Source: Streptomyces sp. NRRL WC-3605
GTDB taxonomy: Bacteria; Actinomycetota; Actinomycetes; Streptomycetales; Streptomycetaceae
Assembly (NCBI RefSeq): GCF_001509795.1
Contig: NZ_LLZN01000057.1
Span: 1 to 64,000, forward strand
DNA: 64,000 nucleotides
Reading direction: 5' to 3'
A model generated the notes under the pieces. That model was not told the DNA's origin, did not search any database, and saw only the letters and a program-made list of their open reading frames with translations. Positions 32,606 through 42,239 of the stretch are shown piece after piece. The position numbers were made by a program, and so were the translations under genes. Numbering within the stretch: the stretch's first letter is position 1; every line of letters starts with the position of its first letter.

Positions 32606-35600
32606 ATGCAGATCCGGCTGACCGTCGTAGACCCGCTGGCCCCGCCCTCCGCGGTGCGCGGCGCCGCCGCGAGCTGCGACGTGCTGGTCACGGCGCCCGC
32701 GGGCACGGCCCTGTCGGCGGTGGCGTCGGCCCTGGCCTCCGTGGTGTCCGGCGAGTCCGGCGCCTCCCGGGGCTCGGACGGCGAGCGCGGCGGCGGCCCG
32801 GTCGTGCTCTACGCGGGCACCGAGCGGCTGGACGACCGGCGCAGCACCCTCGGCGAGCCCCCGCTGACCGACGGGGCGGTGCTGTCCCTGGGCGCCCCGG
32901 CGGCCCCCGAGCCCCACCCCGAGCTGGACGACGCCCCGACCCAGCTGCATGTCGTGGCCGGCCCGGACGCGGGCGGCGTCCACCTTCTGCACGGCGGCGA
33001 GATCCGCGTCGGCCGCTCCGCCGACGCCGACGTCCCGCTGGACGACCCGGACGTCTCCCGGCTGCACTGCGCGGTGACGGTCGGCGCGGACGGCCGCGTC
33101 GCGGTCGCCGACCTCGGCTCGACGAACGGCACGACGCTCGACGGCACCCGGCTGACCACCCGCCCGGTGCGGTTCGTCCCCGGCGCGCTGCTGCGCCTCG
33201 GCGAGTCCACGCTGCGGCTCGCGCCCGCCGGCGGCCCCGGCGCGCGGGTGCCCACGGAGCCGGACGGCGAGGGGCACGTACGCGTGTGCCCGCGAAGCGG
33301 CGAAGGCCCGGCCGCGCACACGCGCGTGACGGACGGCACCCCGGCCTCCCCCGACGGCCCGGCCGCCCGTGAGCACAACCCTGCCGAACCGCCCCTGGTC
33401 CCCGCGCAGGGCGGGGCGCCGCGTGCCGAGCGGCCCGGCGCGCACGGCTCCGTCCCGCGCCCGCGCGGTGGCGACACCCACGCCACCGGCTTCGAGGTGG
33501 GCCCGCTCGACGGCCCCCGACCGGCGCCGGACACCGGCCGCCGGGGCACCGAGCCGCGCGGCGCCGACGAACCGGCGGGCGCGCGCAGGCGCGGCGGCCT
33601 GTCGGCCTGGGCGCGGCGGCTGGCGGGCGGACGCGGCGAGCCGGAGCCCGCCCCCGACGAGACGTACGACGACGAGCCGGCCGAGCCGGTCGGCCCCACG
33701 GCGGCGGGACGCGGCGCGATGCTGCCGGAGACCTGGCCGGACCCGGCGTCTCTGCTGCTGACCGCCCTCGGTCCGGGCCCCCGCCTCTGGGAGCGCGCGC
33801 CCGGCCACCCCGAAACCCTCACGGTGCGGCTCGGCACCGCCGACCGCGCCGCGCCCGACGGCTCGGGCCTGCTGCCGGCCGTACCGGTGACCGCCGATCT
33901 GCGGGAGGCGGGGGCGCTGGGACTGGCCGGTCCGCGCGAGCGCCTCGCCGGGCTGACCCGCGCCGTGCTCGCGCAGCTCGCCGCGCTGCACTCACCGGAC
34001 ACCCTGGAGATCGTGCTGGTCAGCGCGGACCGGGGGCGCCCGGTCCCCGAGCGCACCGCCGAGTGGGCGTGGCTGGGCTGGCTCCCGCACGTCCGCCCGG
34101 GCCACGGCCAGGACTGCCGGCTGCTGCTGGCCCACGACCGTGAACAGGCCACCGCGCGCGTGGAGGAGCTGCTGCGGCGCCTGGAGGACCTGACCGGCCG
34201 CGACGGAGGCGCGTCGGGCCCGGAGGGCCGGATGCCCGCGCCGCGCGCCGCCGGGCACCGCCCCTCGTGGGCGCGCGACGGCGAACCGGCCTCAGGGGCC
34301 CCGGAGTTCACCGGCCCGTACTCCGTGCTTGTCGTGGACGGCGATCCCGGCGGCGCGGACCTGCGTGAGGCGGTGGCCCGGCTGGCCCTGGAAGGCCCCC
34401 GGGCCGGCATCCACGTGGTGTGTCTCGCCGAGACGGCGGCGGCGTCGCCCGCCTCCCCGGTCACGGACACCTACGAGGCGGCCTGCGCGGTGGCCCCGGC
34501 CTTCCGGGCCTGCGGCGCGGTCGCGCTGCTCAGCGGTGACGTGGCGACGGCGCTGCGGCTGATGCGGGTCGCGCCCGACGGCGGTGCGGCCGCGACGGCC
34601 CACGAGGGCGCGGTGCGCGGCCCGGTCGGCCACGGCACGGTGGCCACCGTGGACGCCGTGTCCCCCGCCTGGGCGGAGCGTTTCGCGCGGGCGCTGGCGC
34701 CGCTGCGCACGGACCGGGCGGCCGGGGAGGGCCAGGTGCGGGTGTCCGTGCCGCTGCCCCAGTCGGCCCGGCTGCTGGACGAGCTGGGCCTGGCGCGGGC
34801 CACCCCGGCGTCCCTGATGGCGCGTTGGGCCGACGCGGCGGACGACACCCGGGCACTGGGCGGCCGGGTGGCCGCCGTGCTCGGCGCGGGACCGCACGGC
34901 CCGGTCGGTGTGGACCTCGGCGCCGAGGGGCCGCATCTGCTGGTGGAGGGCCCGCCCGCCGCCGGGCGCACCGAGCTGCTGCGGGCGGTCGTCGCGTCGC
35001 TCGCCGCGGCCGAGCGGCCGGACCGGCTGGGCATCGTGCTGATCGACGGCCGTGACACCGCGGGCGCGGGCGGCGCCCACGGCGAGGGCCTGGGCGTGTG
35101 CACGGACGTCCCGCACGTCACCACGCATCTCACCGCCAACGACCCCGTCCGGATGCGGGAGTTCGCGCAGTCGCTGAGCGCCGAGCTGAAGCGGCGCGCG
35201 GAGCTGCTCGGGCGGTCCGACTTCACCGAGTGGCACACCGGCCGGGCGCTGACCGGCCGGATGGTCGCGCAGCGTGCGGCCGGGGCGGGTGCCGGCGACG
35301 GTGATCTGGAGTCGCCGCCCAGCGCTACGATCCGGCTGCGGCCGGGCGCGGCCCGCCGGCAGGCGGAGGCCGTGCCGCCGCTGCCCCGGCTCGTGGTGGT
35401 CGTGGACGACCTGGACGCCCTGGTCCACCCCTCCCTGGGGTCGCCGGGCCGGCCGGCCGCCGGGTCGGTGATACGCGCGCTGGAGGCGGTGGCCCGGGAC
35501 GGCGAGCGGCTCGGCGTGCATCTGGTGGCCGCGACCGGACTCGGGGGCCGGGCTGCGGAGTCGGAGCCTGCGCGGCTCGCCACCCTGCGGGTGACGCTGG

Positions 35601-35890
35601 ACGCCGTGACGACCGGCCCGGACGCCCCGGCGCCCGGGCGGGGCCGGCTCGTCCGGGCGGACGGAAGGGCCGTGCCGTTCCAGGGCGGCCGGGTCACCGG
35701 CCGTATCCCGCGCACCGCGACCCTGCGGCCCACCGTGGTCCCGCTGGAGTGGCACCGCATGGGCGACCCCCCGGCCAGGCGCCCCGTCCGCGAACTCGGC
35801 AACGGCCCCACCGACCTGGCCCTCCTGGCCAGCGCTCTGGAACGGGCGGCCCGCGAAGTCTCGGCCACCGAGGTGCCGTCACTGCTCTGA
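32606..35890 (+). CDS. FHA-domain FtsK/SpoIIIE-like (EccC-related) ATPase
   Basis: A 1094-residue protein. After a beta-rich start (MQIRLTVVDPLAPP) lies an FHA domain at about 118-195 (GEIRVGRSADADVPLDDPDVSRLHCAVTV ... DLGSTNGTTLDG) with the phosphothreonine-binding GR, SxxH and NG residues. A Pro/Gly-rich spacer (about 205-370) precedes the ATPase half. The nucleotide loop GPPAAGRTELL (about 782) has Arg in place of the P-loop Lys, and LVVVVDDLDAL looks like Walker B. FtsK/EccC proteins pump DNA or protein. Divergent PkaA-like and nearby PkaB-like kinases suggest phosphorylation-dependent docking. No EsxA/B genes are seen here. Confidence 0.82.
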   Translation: MQIRLTVVDPLAPPSAVRGAAASCDVLVTAPAGTALSAVASALASVVSGESGASRGSDGERGGGPVVLYAGTERLDDRRSTLGEPPLTDGAVLSLGAPAAPEPHPELDDAPTQLHVVAGPDAGGVHLLHGGEIRVGRSADADVPLDDPDVSRLHCAVTVGADGRVAVADLGSTNGTTLDGTRLTTRPVRFVPGALLRLGESTLRLAPAGGPGARVPTEPDGEGHVRVCPRSGEGPAAHTRVTDGTPASPDGPAAREHNPAEPPLVPAQGGAPRAERPGAHGSVPRPRGGDTHATGFEVGPLDGPRPAPDTGRRGTEPRGADEPAGARRRGGLSAWARRLAGGRGEPEPAPDETYDDEPAEPVGPTAAGRGAMLPETWPDPASLLLTALGPGPRLWERAPGHPETLTVRLGTADRAAPDGSGLLPAVPVTADLREAGALGLAGPRERLAGLTRAVLAQLAALHSPDTLEIVLVSADRGRPVPERTAEWAWLGWLPHVRPGHGQDCRLLLAHDREQATARVEELLRRLEDLTGRDGGASGPEGRMPAPRAAGHRPSWARDGEPASGAPEFTGPYSVLVVDGDPGGADLREAVARLALEGPRAGIHVVCLAETAAASPASPVTDTYEAACAVAPAFRACGAVALLSGDVATALRLMRVAPDGGAAATAHEGAVRGPVGHGTVATVDAVSPAWAERFARALAPLRTDRAAGEGQVRVSVPLPQSARLLDELGLARATPASLMARWADAADDTRALGGRVAAVLGAGPHGPVGVDLGAEGPHLLVEGPPAAGRTELLRAVVASLAAAERPDRLGIVLIDGRDTAGAGGAHGEGLGVCTDVPHVTTHLTANDPVRMREFAQSLSAELKRRAELLGRSDFTEWHTGRALTGRMVAQRAAGAGAGDGDLESPPSATIRLRPGAARRQAEAVPPLPRLVVVVDDLDALVHPSLGSPGRPAAGSVIRALEAVARDGERLGVHLVAATGLGGRAAESEPARLATLRVTLDAVTTGPDAPAPGRGRLVRADGRAVPFQGGRVTGRIPRTATLRPTVVPLEWHRMGDPPARRPVRELGNGPTDLALLASALERAAREVSATEVPSLL

Positions 35891-36074
35891 CGCGTCCCGC
35901 GCGTCCCCGGCACCGGCGCGGGCGGCGGGCCCGTGCCCGGCGCCTGGTCACGAGGCGGTCACGATCCCCGAGTTGACAGAGGACGCGGTCTTGCCGACCC
36001 CCAGGGCAGGGCGTAGACCAGACGCACGGGACAGCGCTCGCACGTTCGACGAGGCACGAAGAACGGGGCAGTGA

Positions 36075-37454
36075 ATGCACAGCACGAGCAGCAAGAACCG
36101 GACACGCAGGGCCGCCAGGGCCGCGGCGGCCGTCTTCGCCGGCGCCCTCGCCCTCTCCCTCACCGCCTGCGGCGGCGACGACAACGACAGCGGCAAGGAG
36201 AAGGACGGCGGCGGCAAGGAGCCCGCCTCGACCGTCACCCTGCCGAAGCTCGACGGCGAGACCCTGGAGGTCGCGGCCGTCTGGACGGGTGCCGAGCAGG
36301 CCAACTTCAAGAAGGTCCTCGCGGAGTTCGAGAAGCGCACCGGCGCGACGGTGAAGTTCGTCCCCGCGCAGGACCCCATCATCAACTTCCTCGGCTCCAA
36401 GGTCGCGGGCGGCCAGCCGCCGGACGTCGCGATGCTGCCCCAGCCCGGCGCCATCAAGCAGGCCGTGGACAAGAAGTGGGCCAAGCCGCTCGGCGCCGAG
36501 GCGCTCAAGGAGCTCCAGGAGAACTACTCCCAGGGCTGGCAGGACATCGGCAAGGTCGACGGCAAGCAGTACGGCGTCTACTACAAGGCCGCCAACAAGT
36601 CCCTGATCTGGTACAACGCGAAGGCTTTCGAGAACGCGGGCGCCGCCGAGCCCAAGACGTGGGACGAGCTCCTGACGACCGCTCAGACGGTGTACGACTC
36701 GGGTGTGACCCCGTTCTCCGTCGGCGGCGCGGACGGCTGGACGCTCACCGACTGGTTCGAGAACATCTACCTCTCCCAGGCCGGTCCCGAGAAGTACGAC
36801 CAGCTGGCGAAGCACGAGATCAAGTGGACGGACCCGTCCGTGAAGGACGCGCTGACCACGCTCGCCCAGGTGTGGGGCAAGAAGGACTACGTGGCGGGCG
36901 GCGCCAAGGGCGCGCTCCAGACGGACTTCCCGACCTCGGTCACCCAGACCTTCACGGGTGGCGACCAGCCGAAGGCCGCCATGGTCTACGAGGGCGACTT
37001 CGCGCAGGTCAACATCGTGCAGGCGAAGGCGGACGTCGGCAGCGACGCCAAGGTGTTCCCGTTCCCGACGGTCGGTGACACCGCGCCCGTCGTCTCCGGC
37101 GGCGACGCGGCCGTCATCCTCGACGACTCCAAGGCGGCGCAGGCGCTGGCCACCTTCCTCGCCTCCCCGGACGCGGCGACGATCCAGGCGAAGCTCGGCG
37201 GCTATCTGTCGCCGAACAAGAGCGTGGACAACGCGGCGTACCCGAACGAGGTGCAGCGCACGATGGCGAAGGCCCTCGTCGACGCCGGTGACGACTTCCG
37301 CTTCGACATGTCCGACCAGGCACCGCAGGCGTTCGGCGGCACGCCCGGCAAGGGCGAGTGGAAGGCGCTGCAGGACTTCCTGAAGAACCCGTCGGACGTC
37401 GCGGGCACCCAGCAGAAGCTGGAGGCCGACGCGGCCGCGGCCTACGGAAACTGA
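36075..37454 (+). CDS. ABC transporter sugar-binding lipoprotein
   Basis: A 459-residue family 1 extracellular solute-binding protein. The signal peptide ends in lipobox LTAC (lipid anchor C32). The mature part begins PASTVTLPKLDGETLEVAAVWTGAEQANFKKVLAEFEKRTG and contains SKVAGGQPPDVAMLPQPGAI and a Trp/Tyr-rich binding region (YYKAANKSLIWYNAKAF), typical for oligosaccharide or alpha-glucoside binding. TTGACA at 35973-35978 is a possible -35 box; no good -10 is seen at standard spacing. The permeases follow directly with gaps of 4 bp and an ATGA overlap. Confidence 0.9.
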   Translation: MHSTSSKNRTRRAARAAAAVFAGALALSLTACGGDDNDSGKEKDGGGKEPASTVTLPKLDGETLEVAAVWTGAEQANFKKVLAEFEKRTGATVKFVPAQDPIINFLGSKVAGGQPPDVAMLPQPGAIKQAVDKKWAKPLGAEALKELQENYSQGWQDIGKVDGKQYGVYYKAANKSLIWYNAKAFENAGAAEPKTWDELLTTAQTVYDSGVTPFSVGGADGWTLTDWFENIYLSQAGPEKYDQLAKHEIKWTDPSVKDALTTLAQVWGKKDYVAGGAKGALQTDFPTSVTQTFTGGDQPKAAMVYEGDFAQVNIVQAKADVGSDAKVFPFPTVGDTAPVVSGGDAAVILDDSKAAQALATFLASPDAATIQAKLGGYLSPNKSVDNAAYPNEVQRTMAKALVDAGDDFRFDMSDQAPQAFGGTPGKGEWKALQDFLKNPSDVAGTQQKLEADAAAAYGN

Positions 37455-37458
37455 CGCG

Positions 37459-38805
37459 ATGGCGTCGGCTCAGGCGGCGGGGGCCCCTCCGGCCCCTGCC
37501 GCTCCCAAGTCGCGCAAGAGCGTGACCGGCACCCGCAGAACGGTGGCGGTGCTGTTCCTGCTGCCCGCCATGGTGCTGCTCGGCGCGCTCGTGGTGTACC
37601 CGATCGGGTACTCGGTGATCCGCAGTTTCTACGACCAGTCCGGCGACGGCTTCGCCGGGTTCGACAACTACCAGGCGCTGTTCACGGACGACGGCATCCG
37701 CACCGCCCTGAAGAACAACGTCATCTGGGTGGTGTTCGCCCCGACCGTCGCGACCGCGCTCGGCCTGATCTTCGCGGTGCTCACCGAACGGGTCAGCTGG
37801 GGCACGGCGTTCAAGCTGGTCGTCTTCATGCCGATGGCGATCTCCATGCTGGCGGCGGGCATCATCTTCCGGCTGGTGTACGACCAGGACCCGGACAAGG
37901 GCGTCGCCAACGCGGTGTGGGTGGGCGTCCACGACACGTTCGCGCAGTCGTCGGCGTTCCCCAAGGCCCACCCGGGCCGTGAGTCGCCGCTGCGGGCCGC
38001 GCCGGGCGGCGGATTCCTCACCGAGGACCCCGTCAGCGCCGGCACCCCGGTCTCCCTGCCGCTCGTCGGCGTGGCCCCCGACAAGATGCCGGACAGCGCC
38101 GCGAAGGCCGCGCGGGCGAAGGCGGAGCCGGACGAGGTCACCGGCACCACCTGGCAGGACTTCACCCGCGGCAAGGGCGTCGGCACCCTCGGCGGCATCG
38201 ACCCGGCCGAGCTCGGCTACGCCGGGATGAGGATCGAGGCGGTCAAGGACGGCGAGGTCGTGGCCTCCACGACGGCCGCCGACGACGGCACCTTCACCCT
38301 GCCGGCCGCGGCGGACGGGGCCCGGCTGCGGCTCCCGGCCGACAACTTCAAGGAGCCGTACAACGGCGTCGACTGGCTCGGCCCGTCCCTGGTCACCCCG
38401 GCCATCATCGGGTCGTACATCTGGATGTGGGCCGGTTTCGCGATGGTGCTGATCGCGGCGGGGCTCGCGGGCATCCCCCGCGATCTGCTGGAGGCGGCCC
38501 GCGTGGACGGCGCCAACGAGTGGCAGGTGTTCCGCCGGATCACGGTGCCGCTGCTGGCGCCCGTCCTCGCGGTCGTCACCGTCACCCTGATGATCAACGT
38601 GCTGAAGGTCTTCGACCTGGTCTTCATCATCGCCCCGGGCTCCTCGCAGGACGACGCCAACGTGCTGGCGCTGGAGCTGTACCGCAAGGGCTTCTCCGAG
38701 GACCAGCCCGGTGTCGCGAGCGCCATCTCGGTGTTCCTGCTGCTGCTGGTGATCCCGGTGATGTGGTTCAACGTCCGTCGGCTCAGGCGGGAGGTGCGGC
38801 GATGA
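37459..38805 (+). CDS. Sugar ABC permease, MalF/AglF-type with large periplasmic insertion
   Basis: A 448-residue permease, about 150 residues longer than the usual 300. Three TM segments (about 20-150) are followed by a polar insertion (about 155-300) reading like an immunoglobulin/carboxypeptidase-regulatory-type fold (MRIEAVKDGEVVASTTAADDGTFTLPAAADGARLRLP). Further TM segments follow with the EAA loop (EAARVDGANEWQVFRRITVPLLAP). The insertion is placed like the MalF P2 domain that contacts the binding protein. ATG is 5 bp after the lipoprotein stop. Confidence 0.88.
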   Translation: MASAQAAGAPPAPAAPKSRKSVTGTRRTVAVLFLLPAMVLLGALVVYPIGYSVIRSFYDQSGDGFAGFDNYQALFTDDGIRTALKNNVIWVVFAPTVATALGLIFAVLTERVSWGTAFKLVVFMPMAISMLAAGIIFRLVYDQDPDKGVANAVWVGVHDTFAQSSAFPKAHPGRESPLRAAPGGGFLTEDPVSAGTPVSLPLVGVAPDKMPDSAAKAARAKAEPDEVTGTTWQDFTRGKGVGTLGGIDPAELGYAGMRIEAVKDGEVVASTTAADDGTFTLPAAADGARLRLPADNFKEPYNGVDWLGPSLVTPAIIGSYIWMWAGFAMVLIAAGLAGIPRDLLEAARVDGANEWQVFRRITVPLLAPVLAVVTVTLMINVLKVFDLVFIIAPGSSQDDANVLALELYRKGFSEDQPGVASAISVFLLLLVIPVMWFNVRRLRREVRR

Positions 38806-39716
38806 GTGCGGACGCCGGCAGGCTGACGAAGGCGGCGCCCGAGCCGCTCACCGCCGTCGAGGGCGAGCGCTCCCTCGGCGCCCGGCTCGTCTCGTTCGTC
38901 AGCGGCGGAATGGTACGGGTGTTCCTGATCGTCGTGGGCCTGTTCTGGCTGGTCCCGACGCTCGGGCTGCTGCTGTCGTCGCTGCGGCCGCCCGACGAGA
39001 TGTCCGCGAGCGGCTGGTGGGAGGTCTTCGGCAAGCCGTCCCAGCTGACCTTCGACAGCTACGACAAGCTCCTCGGCAACAGTGACATCACGGACTCGAT
39101 CCTGAACACCGTGCTGATCACGGTCCCGGCGACGGTCCTCGTCGTCGTCATCGGCGCGCTCGCGGGCTACGCGTTCGCGTGGATGGAGTTCCCGGGCCGC
39201 GACTGGTGGTTCCTGGGCGTGGTCGGGCTGCTCGTCGTGCCCGTGCAAGTGGCGCTGATCCCGATCGCCGAACTCTTCGGCAACATCGGCATCTTCGGCT
39301 CCCTGATCGGCGTGGTCCTCTTCCACGTCGGGTTCGGGCTGCCGTTCGCGGTGTTCCTGCTGCGGAACTTCTTCGCGGAGATCCCCCGGGAGCTGCTGGA
39401 GGCGGCCCGGCTGGACGGCGCGGGTGAACTGCGCCTGTTCTTCCGGGTCGTGATGCCGCTCGGCGGTCCCGCGATCGCCGCGCTCGGCATCTTCCAGTTC
39501 CTGTGGGTGTGGAACGACATGCTGGTGGCGCTGATCTTCACGGACGCCGACAGCCAGCCGATCACGGTCGCCCTGCAGACGCAGGTACGGCAGTTCGGCA
39601 GCAACGTCGACGTCCTGGCGCCCGGCGCGTTCATCTCGATGGTGATCCCGCTGGTCGTGTTCTTCGCCTTCCAGCGGCAGTTCGTGTCCGGTGTGATGGC
39701 GGGCGCGGTCAAGTAG
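38802..39716 (+). CDS. Sugar ABC permease, MalG-type
   Basis: A 304-residue permease with six TM segments and the EAA loop EAARLDGAGELRLFFRVVMPLGGPAIAALGIFQFLWVWNDMLVAL. ATG at 38802 overlaps the stop of the first permease (ATGA) and follows GGGAGG. No ATPase gene is present, and a terminator follows. In Streptomyces such importers usually share the ATPase MsiK encoded elsewhere. Confidence 0.92.
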   Translation: MSADAGRLTKAAPEPLTAVEGERSLGARLVSFVSGGMVRVFLIVVGLFWLVPTLGLLLSSLRPPDEMSASGWWEVFGKPSQLTFDSYDKLLGNSDITDSILNTVLITVPATVLVVVIGALAGYAFAWMEFPGRDWWFLGVVGLLVVPVQVALIPIAELFGNIGIFGSLIGVVLFHVGFGLPFAVFLLRNFFAEIPRELLEAARLDGAGELRLFFRVVMPLGGPAIAALGIFQFLWVWNDMLVALIFTDADSQPITVALQTQVRQFGSNVDVLAPGAFISMVIPLVVFFAFQRQFVSGVMAGAVK

Positions 39717-39740
39717 GCGCCGCGGCAGCGCGTTTCGACG

Positions 39741-39766
39741 GGGGCGGGCCGATACCGGCCCGCCCC
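39741..39766 (+). terminator. Terminator of the sugar ABC operon
   Basis: A perfect 11-bp stem (GGGGCGGGCCG with CGGCCCGCCCC) closed by an ATAC tetraloop lies 24 bp past the permease stop. Confidence 0.88.
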
Positions 39767-39884
39767 TCGCCGTTCACCCGACCGGTCCCCCGGATGCCTC
39801 GGATCGCGTAACCAAGTCACTCCATCGGCCGTTCCCGGCACGGCGACAGCGCCCGTCGTCCCCGGCCGACCGAGTGGATGTGCC

Positions 39885-42125
39885 TTGCCCAGGTTCAGTG
39901 TCATCGTCCCCGCGTACAAGGTGCAGGCGTACCTGCACGAGTGCCTGGAATCGGTGCTCACCCAGTCGTACCCGGACCTCGAACTGATCGCGGTGGACGA
40001 CTGCTCGCCGGACGCGTGCGGCGCGATCATCGACGAGTTCGCGGCCCGCGACCCCCGGGTGCGTGCCGTGCACCTGCCGCGCAACCGCGGCCTGGGCCCC
40101 GCCCGCAACGCCGGCATGGCCGAGGCCACCGGCGACTACCTGGTCTTCCTCGACAGCGACGACACCCTCACCCCGGACTCCCTGCAGGCCATCGCCGGCC
40201 GGCTGAAGGAGACCGGCGAACCCGACGTGCTGGTCTACGACTACGCGCGCACGTTCTGGACCGGCGAGACGGTGCGCAACCAGGCCGCGGCCCACCTCAC
40301 CGAGGAGGGCCCGGCGCCCTTCCGGCTGACGGACCGGCCCGGCCTGCTGCGGCTGCTGATGGTCGCCTGGAACAAGGCGTACCGCCGGGAGTTCGTCGAG
40401 GCCGAGGAGCTGCTCTTCCCCACCGGCTACTACGAGGACACGCCCTGGACCTACCCGGTCCTGATGTCGGCCGGGTCGATCGCGACCCTGGACCGGGTGT
40501 GCGTGCACTACCGGCAGCGGCGCCACGGCGGCATCCTCGGCACGGTCAGTCCCCGCCACTTCGACGTCTTCGAGCAGTACGACCGGGTCTTCGCGTATGT
40601 CGACCAGCGCCCCGAGCTGGCCCGCTGGCGGCCGCTGCTGTTCCGGCGGATGGTGGACCACCTGGTCGTGGTGTTCGCCCGCCGGGACCGTCTGCCGCCC
40701 CGCAGCCGCGCCGAGTTCCTGCGCAAGGCCCGTACGTACTACCGGCGTCACCACTGTCCCACCGGTCCGCTGCCGGCCCGGGTGCGGCTGCACCACGCCC
40801 TGGTCCGGATGGGGCTGCACCGCACGTACCACCTGCTGCGCGGCACGGCGGCGCTGCTCCGCCGTGCCGCGCGGACCGCCGTACGGCTACGCAGGGCGCT
40901 GCGGACGGGCGCTCTGCGCCTGCACTACCGGGTGCAGCGCTGTCTTCCGGTGCGCGCGGACCGGGCCGTGTTCGCCGCGCACGGCGTGTCCGGTCACGGC
41001 TGCCACCCGGGCGCCCTGGAGCGGGCGTTCCGCGCCCACGCCCCGCACATCCGCACCGCCTGGGTCACCGGCGCCGGAGAGCGGGGCGCGCTGCCGTCCG
41101 GGGTGCGCCCGCTGCGCCCGGACACCGCCGCCTACTGGACGGCGCTGGCCCGCTCCCGGTACCTGGTGCACAACGCGGCCTTCGACCGCCGGCTGGTCAA
41201 GCGGCCCGGCCAGGTGCTGGTGCAGACCCGGCGCGGCACCCCGCTCAAGCGCACGGGCCTCGACCTGCGCGGGCGCCCGGGGGCCGATCCGGACGTCGAC
41301 CGACTCCTGGCGGACGTCGACACGTGGGACTACCTCGTCTCCCCCAGCCGGCACGCGACCCTGACCTGGGAACGCGCCTTCCCCGGCGCGTACACCGTCC
41401 TGGAGTACGGCAGCCCGCGCGCGGACGTGTTCCAGCGGGCCACCCCGGCGGACACGGTCCGGGCCCGCCAGGCGCTCGGCGTGCCGGAGGACGCGGTCGT
41501 GATCCTCTACGCCCCGACCTCCCGCGCCTACCGCCGCACCCCCGTCGACCTGCACCGCGTGGTGCGCCGGCTGGGGCCGCGCCACGTCGTCCTGGCCCGC
41601 GCCCCGCACGGCCACGACGGTCCGCTCGCCGCGCCCTCGGACCGGGTCCTCGACGTGAGCGGCCACCCGAGCGTCGAGGAGCTGTGCCTCGCGTCGGACG
41701 CGCTGGTCACGGACTACTCGTCGATCATGGCGGACTACGTCTGCCTGGACCGGCCGGTCGTGCTCCTCACCGACGACTGGGAGGCCCACGAGGCGGTCCG
41801 GGGCACCTACGTCGACCTGCGTGCCTGTCCGCCGGGCGCGGTGGCGCGCGGCGAGGACGAGCTGATCGACATCTTCACGTCCGGTCACTGGCGCGGATCA
41901 CGCTCGGCGGAGCTGCGGACCGCGTTCCGCCGGCGCTTCTGCCCGCACGACGACGGCCGGGCCGCCGAGCGGGTCGTGCGGCACGTGGTGCTGGGCGAGC
42001 CGGACAGTCCCGTGGTGGCGTCCGCCCGGCGGCCGGTGCAGACGCCCGCCGCGCCGCGCCTGCGCGCGCCGCTGGGGGTCGTGCCGCAGCCAGGTTCGTC
42101 CCGGACCGTCACCGAGAGCCGCTGA
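39885..42125 (+). CDS. GT2-TagF-like fusion glycosyl/glycerophosphotransferase, paralogue 1 (altered active site)
   Basis: A 746-residue two-domain protein. The N-terminal GT2 domain (about 1-230) has intact AVDDCSPDACG and FLDSDD metal/nucleotide motifs. The C-terminal part (about 370-700) matches the CDP-glycerol glycerophosphotransferase (TagF/TagB) family. Both histidine positions are changed: the HGTP motif reads RGTP (R450) and the second His position is P574, with a His one residue later. YAPTHRD is YAPTSRA and PRND is PRAD. VTDYSSIMADY is kept. It may use another substrate or be regulatory. TTG is the only fitting start for the conserved MPRFSVIVPAYKV. Confidence 0.82.
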   Translation: MPRFSVIVPAYKVQAYLHECLESVLTQSYPDLELIAVDDCSPDACGAIIDEFAARDPRVRAVHLPRNRGLGPARNAGMAEATGDYLVFLDSDDTLTPDSLQAIAGRLKETGEPDVLVYDYARTFWTGETVRNQAAAHLTEEGPAPFRLTDRPGLLRLLMVAWNKAYRREFVEAEELLFPTGYYEDTPWTYPVLMSAGSIATLDRVCVHYRQRRHGGILGTVSPRHFDVFEQYDRVFAYVDQRPELARWRPLLFRRMVDHLVVVFARRDRLPPRSRAEFLRKARTYYRRHHCPTGPLPARVRLHHALVRMGLHRTYHLLRGTAALLRRAARTAVRLRRALRTGALRLHYRVQRCLPVRADRAVFAAHGVSGHGCHPGALERAFRAHAPHIRTAWVTGAGERGALPSGVRPLRPDTAAYWTALARSRYLVHNAAFDRRLVKRPGQVLVQTRRGTPLKRTGLDLRGRPGADPDVDRLLADVDTWDYLVSPSRHATLTWERAFPGAYTVLEYGSPRADVFQRATPADTVRARQALGVPEDAVVILYAPTSRAYRRTPVDLHRVVRRLGPRHVVLARAPHGHDGPLAAPSDRVLDVSGHPSVEELCLASDALVTDYSSIMADYVCLDRPVVLLTDDWEAHEAVRGTYVDLRACPPGAVARGEDELIDIFTSGHWRGSRSAELRTAFRRRFCPHDDGRAAERVVRHVVLGEPDSPVVASARRPVQTPAAPRLRAPLGVVPQPGSSRTVTESR

Positions 42126-42152
42126 ACACCGTTGTCCCCGAGAGGAGTCCGC

Positions 42153-42239
42153 ATGCCCTCCAGTCCGTCCCGGCCCACGCCGAGCCGTCCGCACACCTGG
42201 CGCCCCGCCGGGCGGCCCGGCCGGTGCCGGGCCCGCTGA
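42153..42239 (+). CDS. Possible 28-aa leader peptide ORF
   Basis: A short ORF with a strong binding site (GAGAGGAG, 5-nt spacing) and ATG sits alone in the 168-bp gap between paralogues 1 and 2. It encodes MPSSPSRPTPSRPHTWRPAG then an Arg-rich end, with a near-repeat SRPTPSRPH. It ends 54 bp before the next gene. It may be a translated leader that sets expression of paralogue 2. Composition is unlike a folded protein, and no function can be assigned. Confidence 0.35.
   Translation: MPSSPSRPTPSRPHTWRPAGRPGRCRAR

Noticed and set aside
32606..35890. Type VII (ESX) secretion locus
   Set aside because: The ATPase is EccC/FtsK-like, but no WXG100, EccB, EccD or mycosin genes are present nearby.
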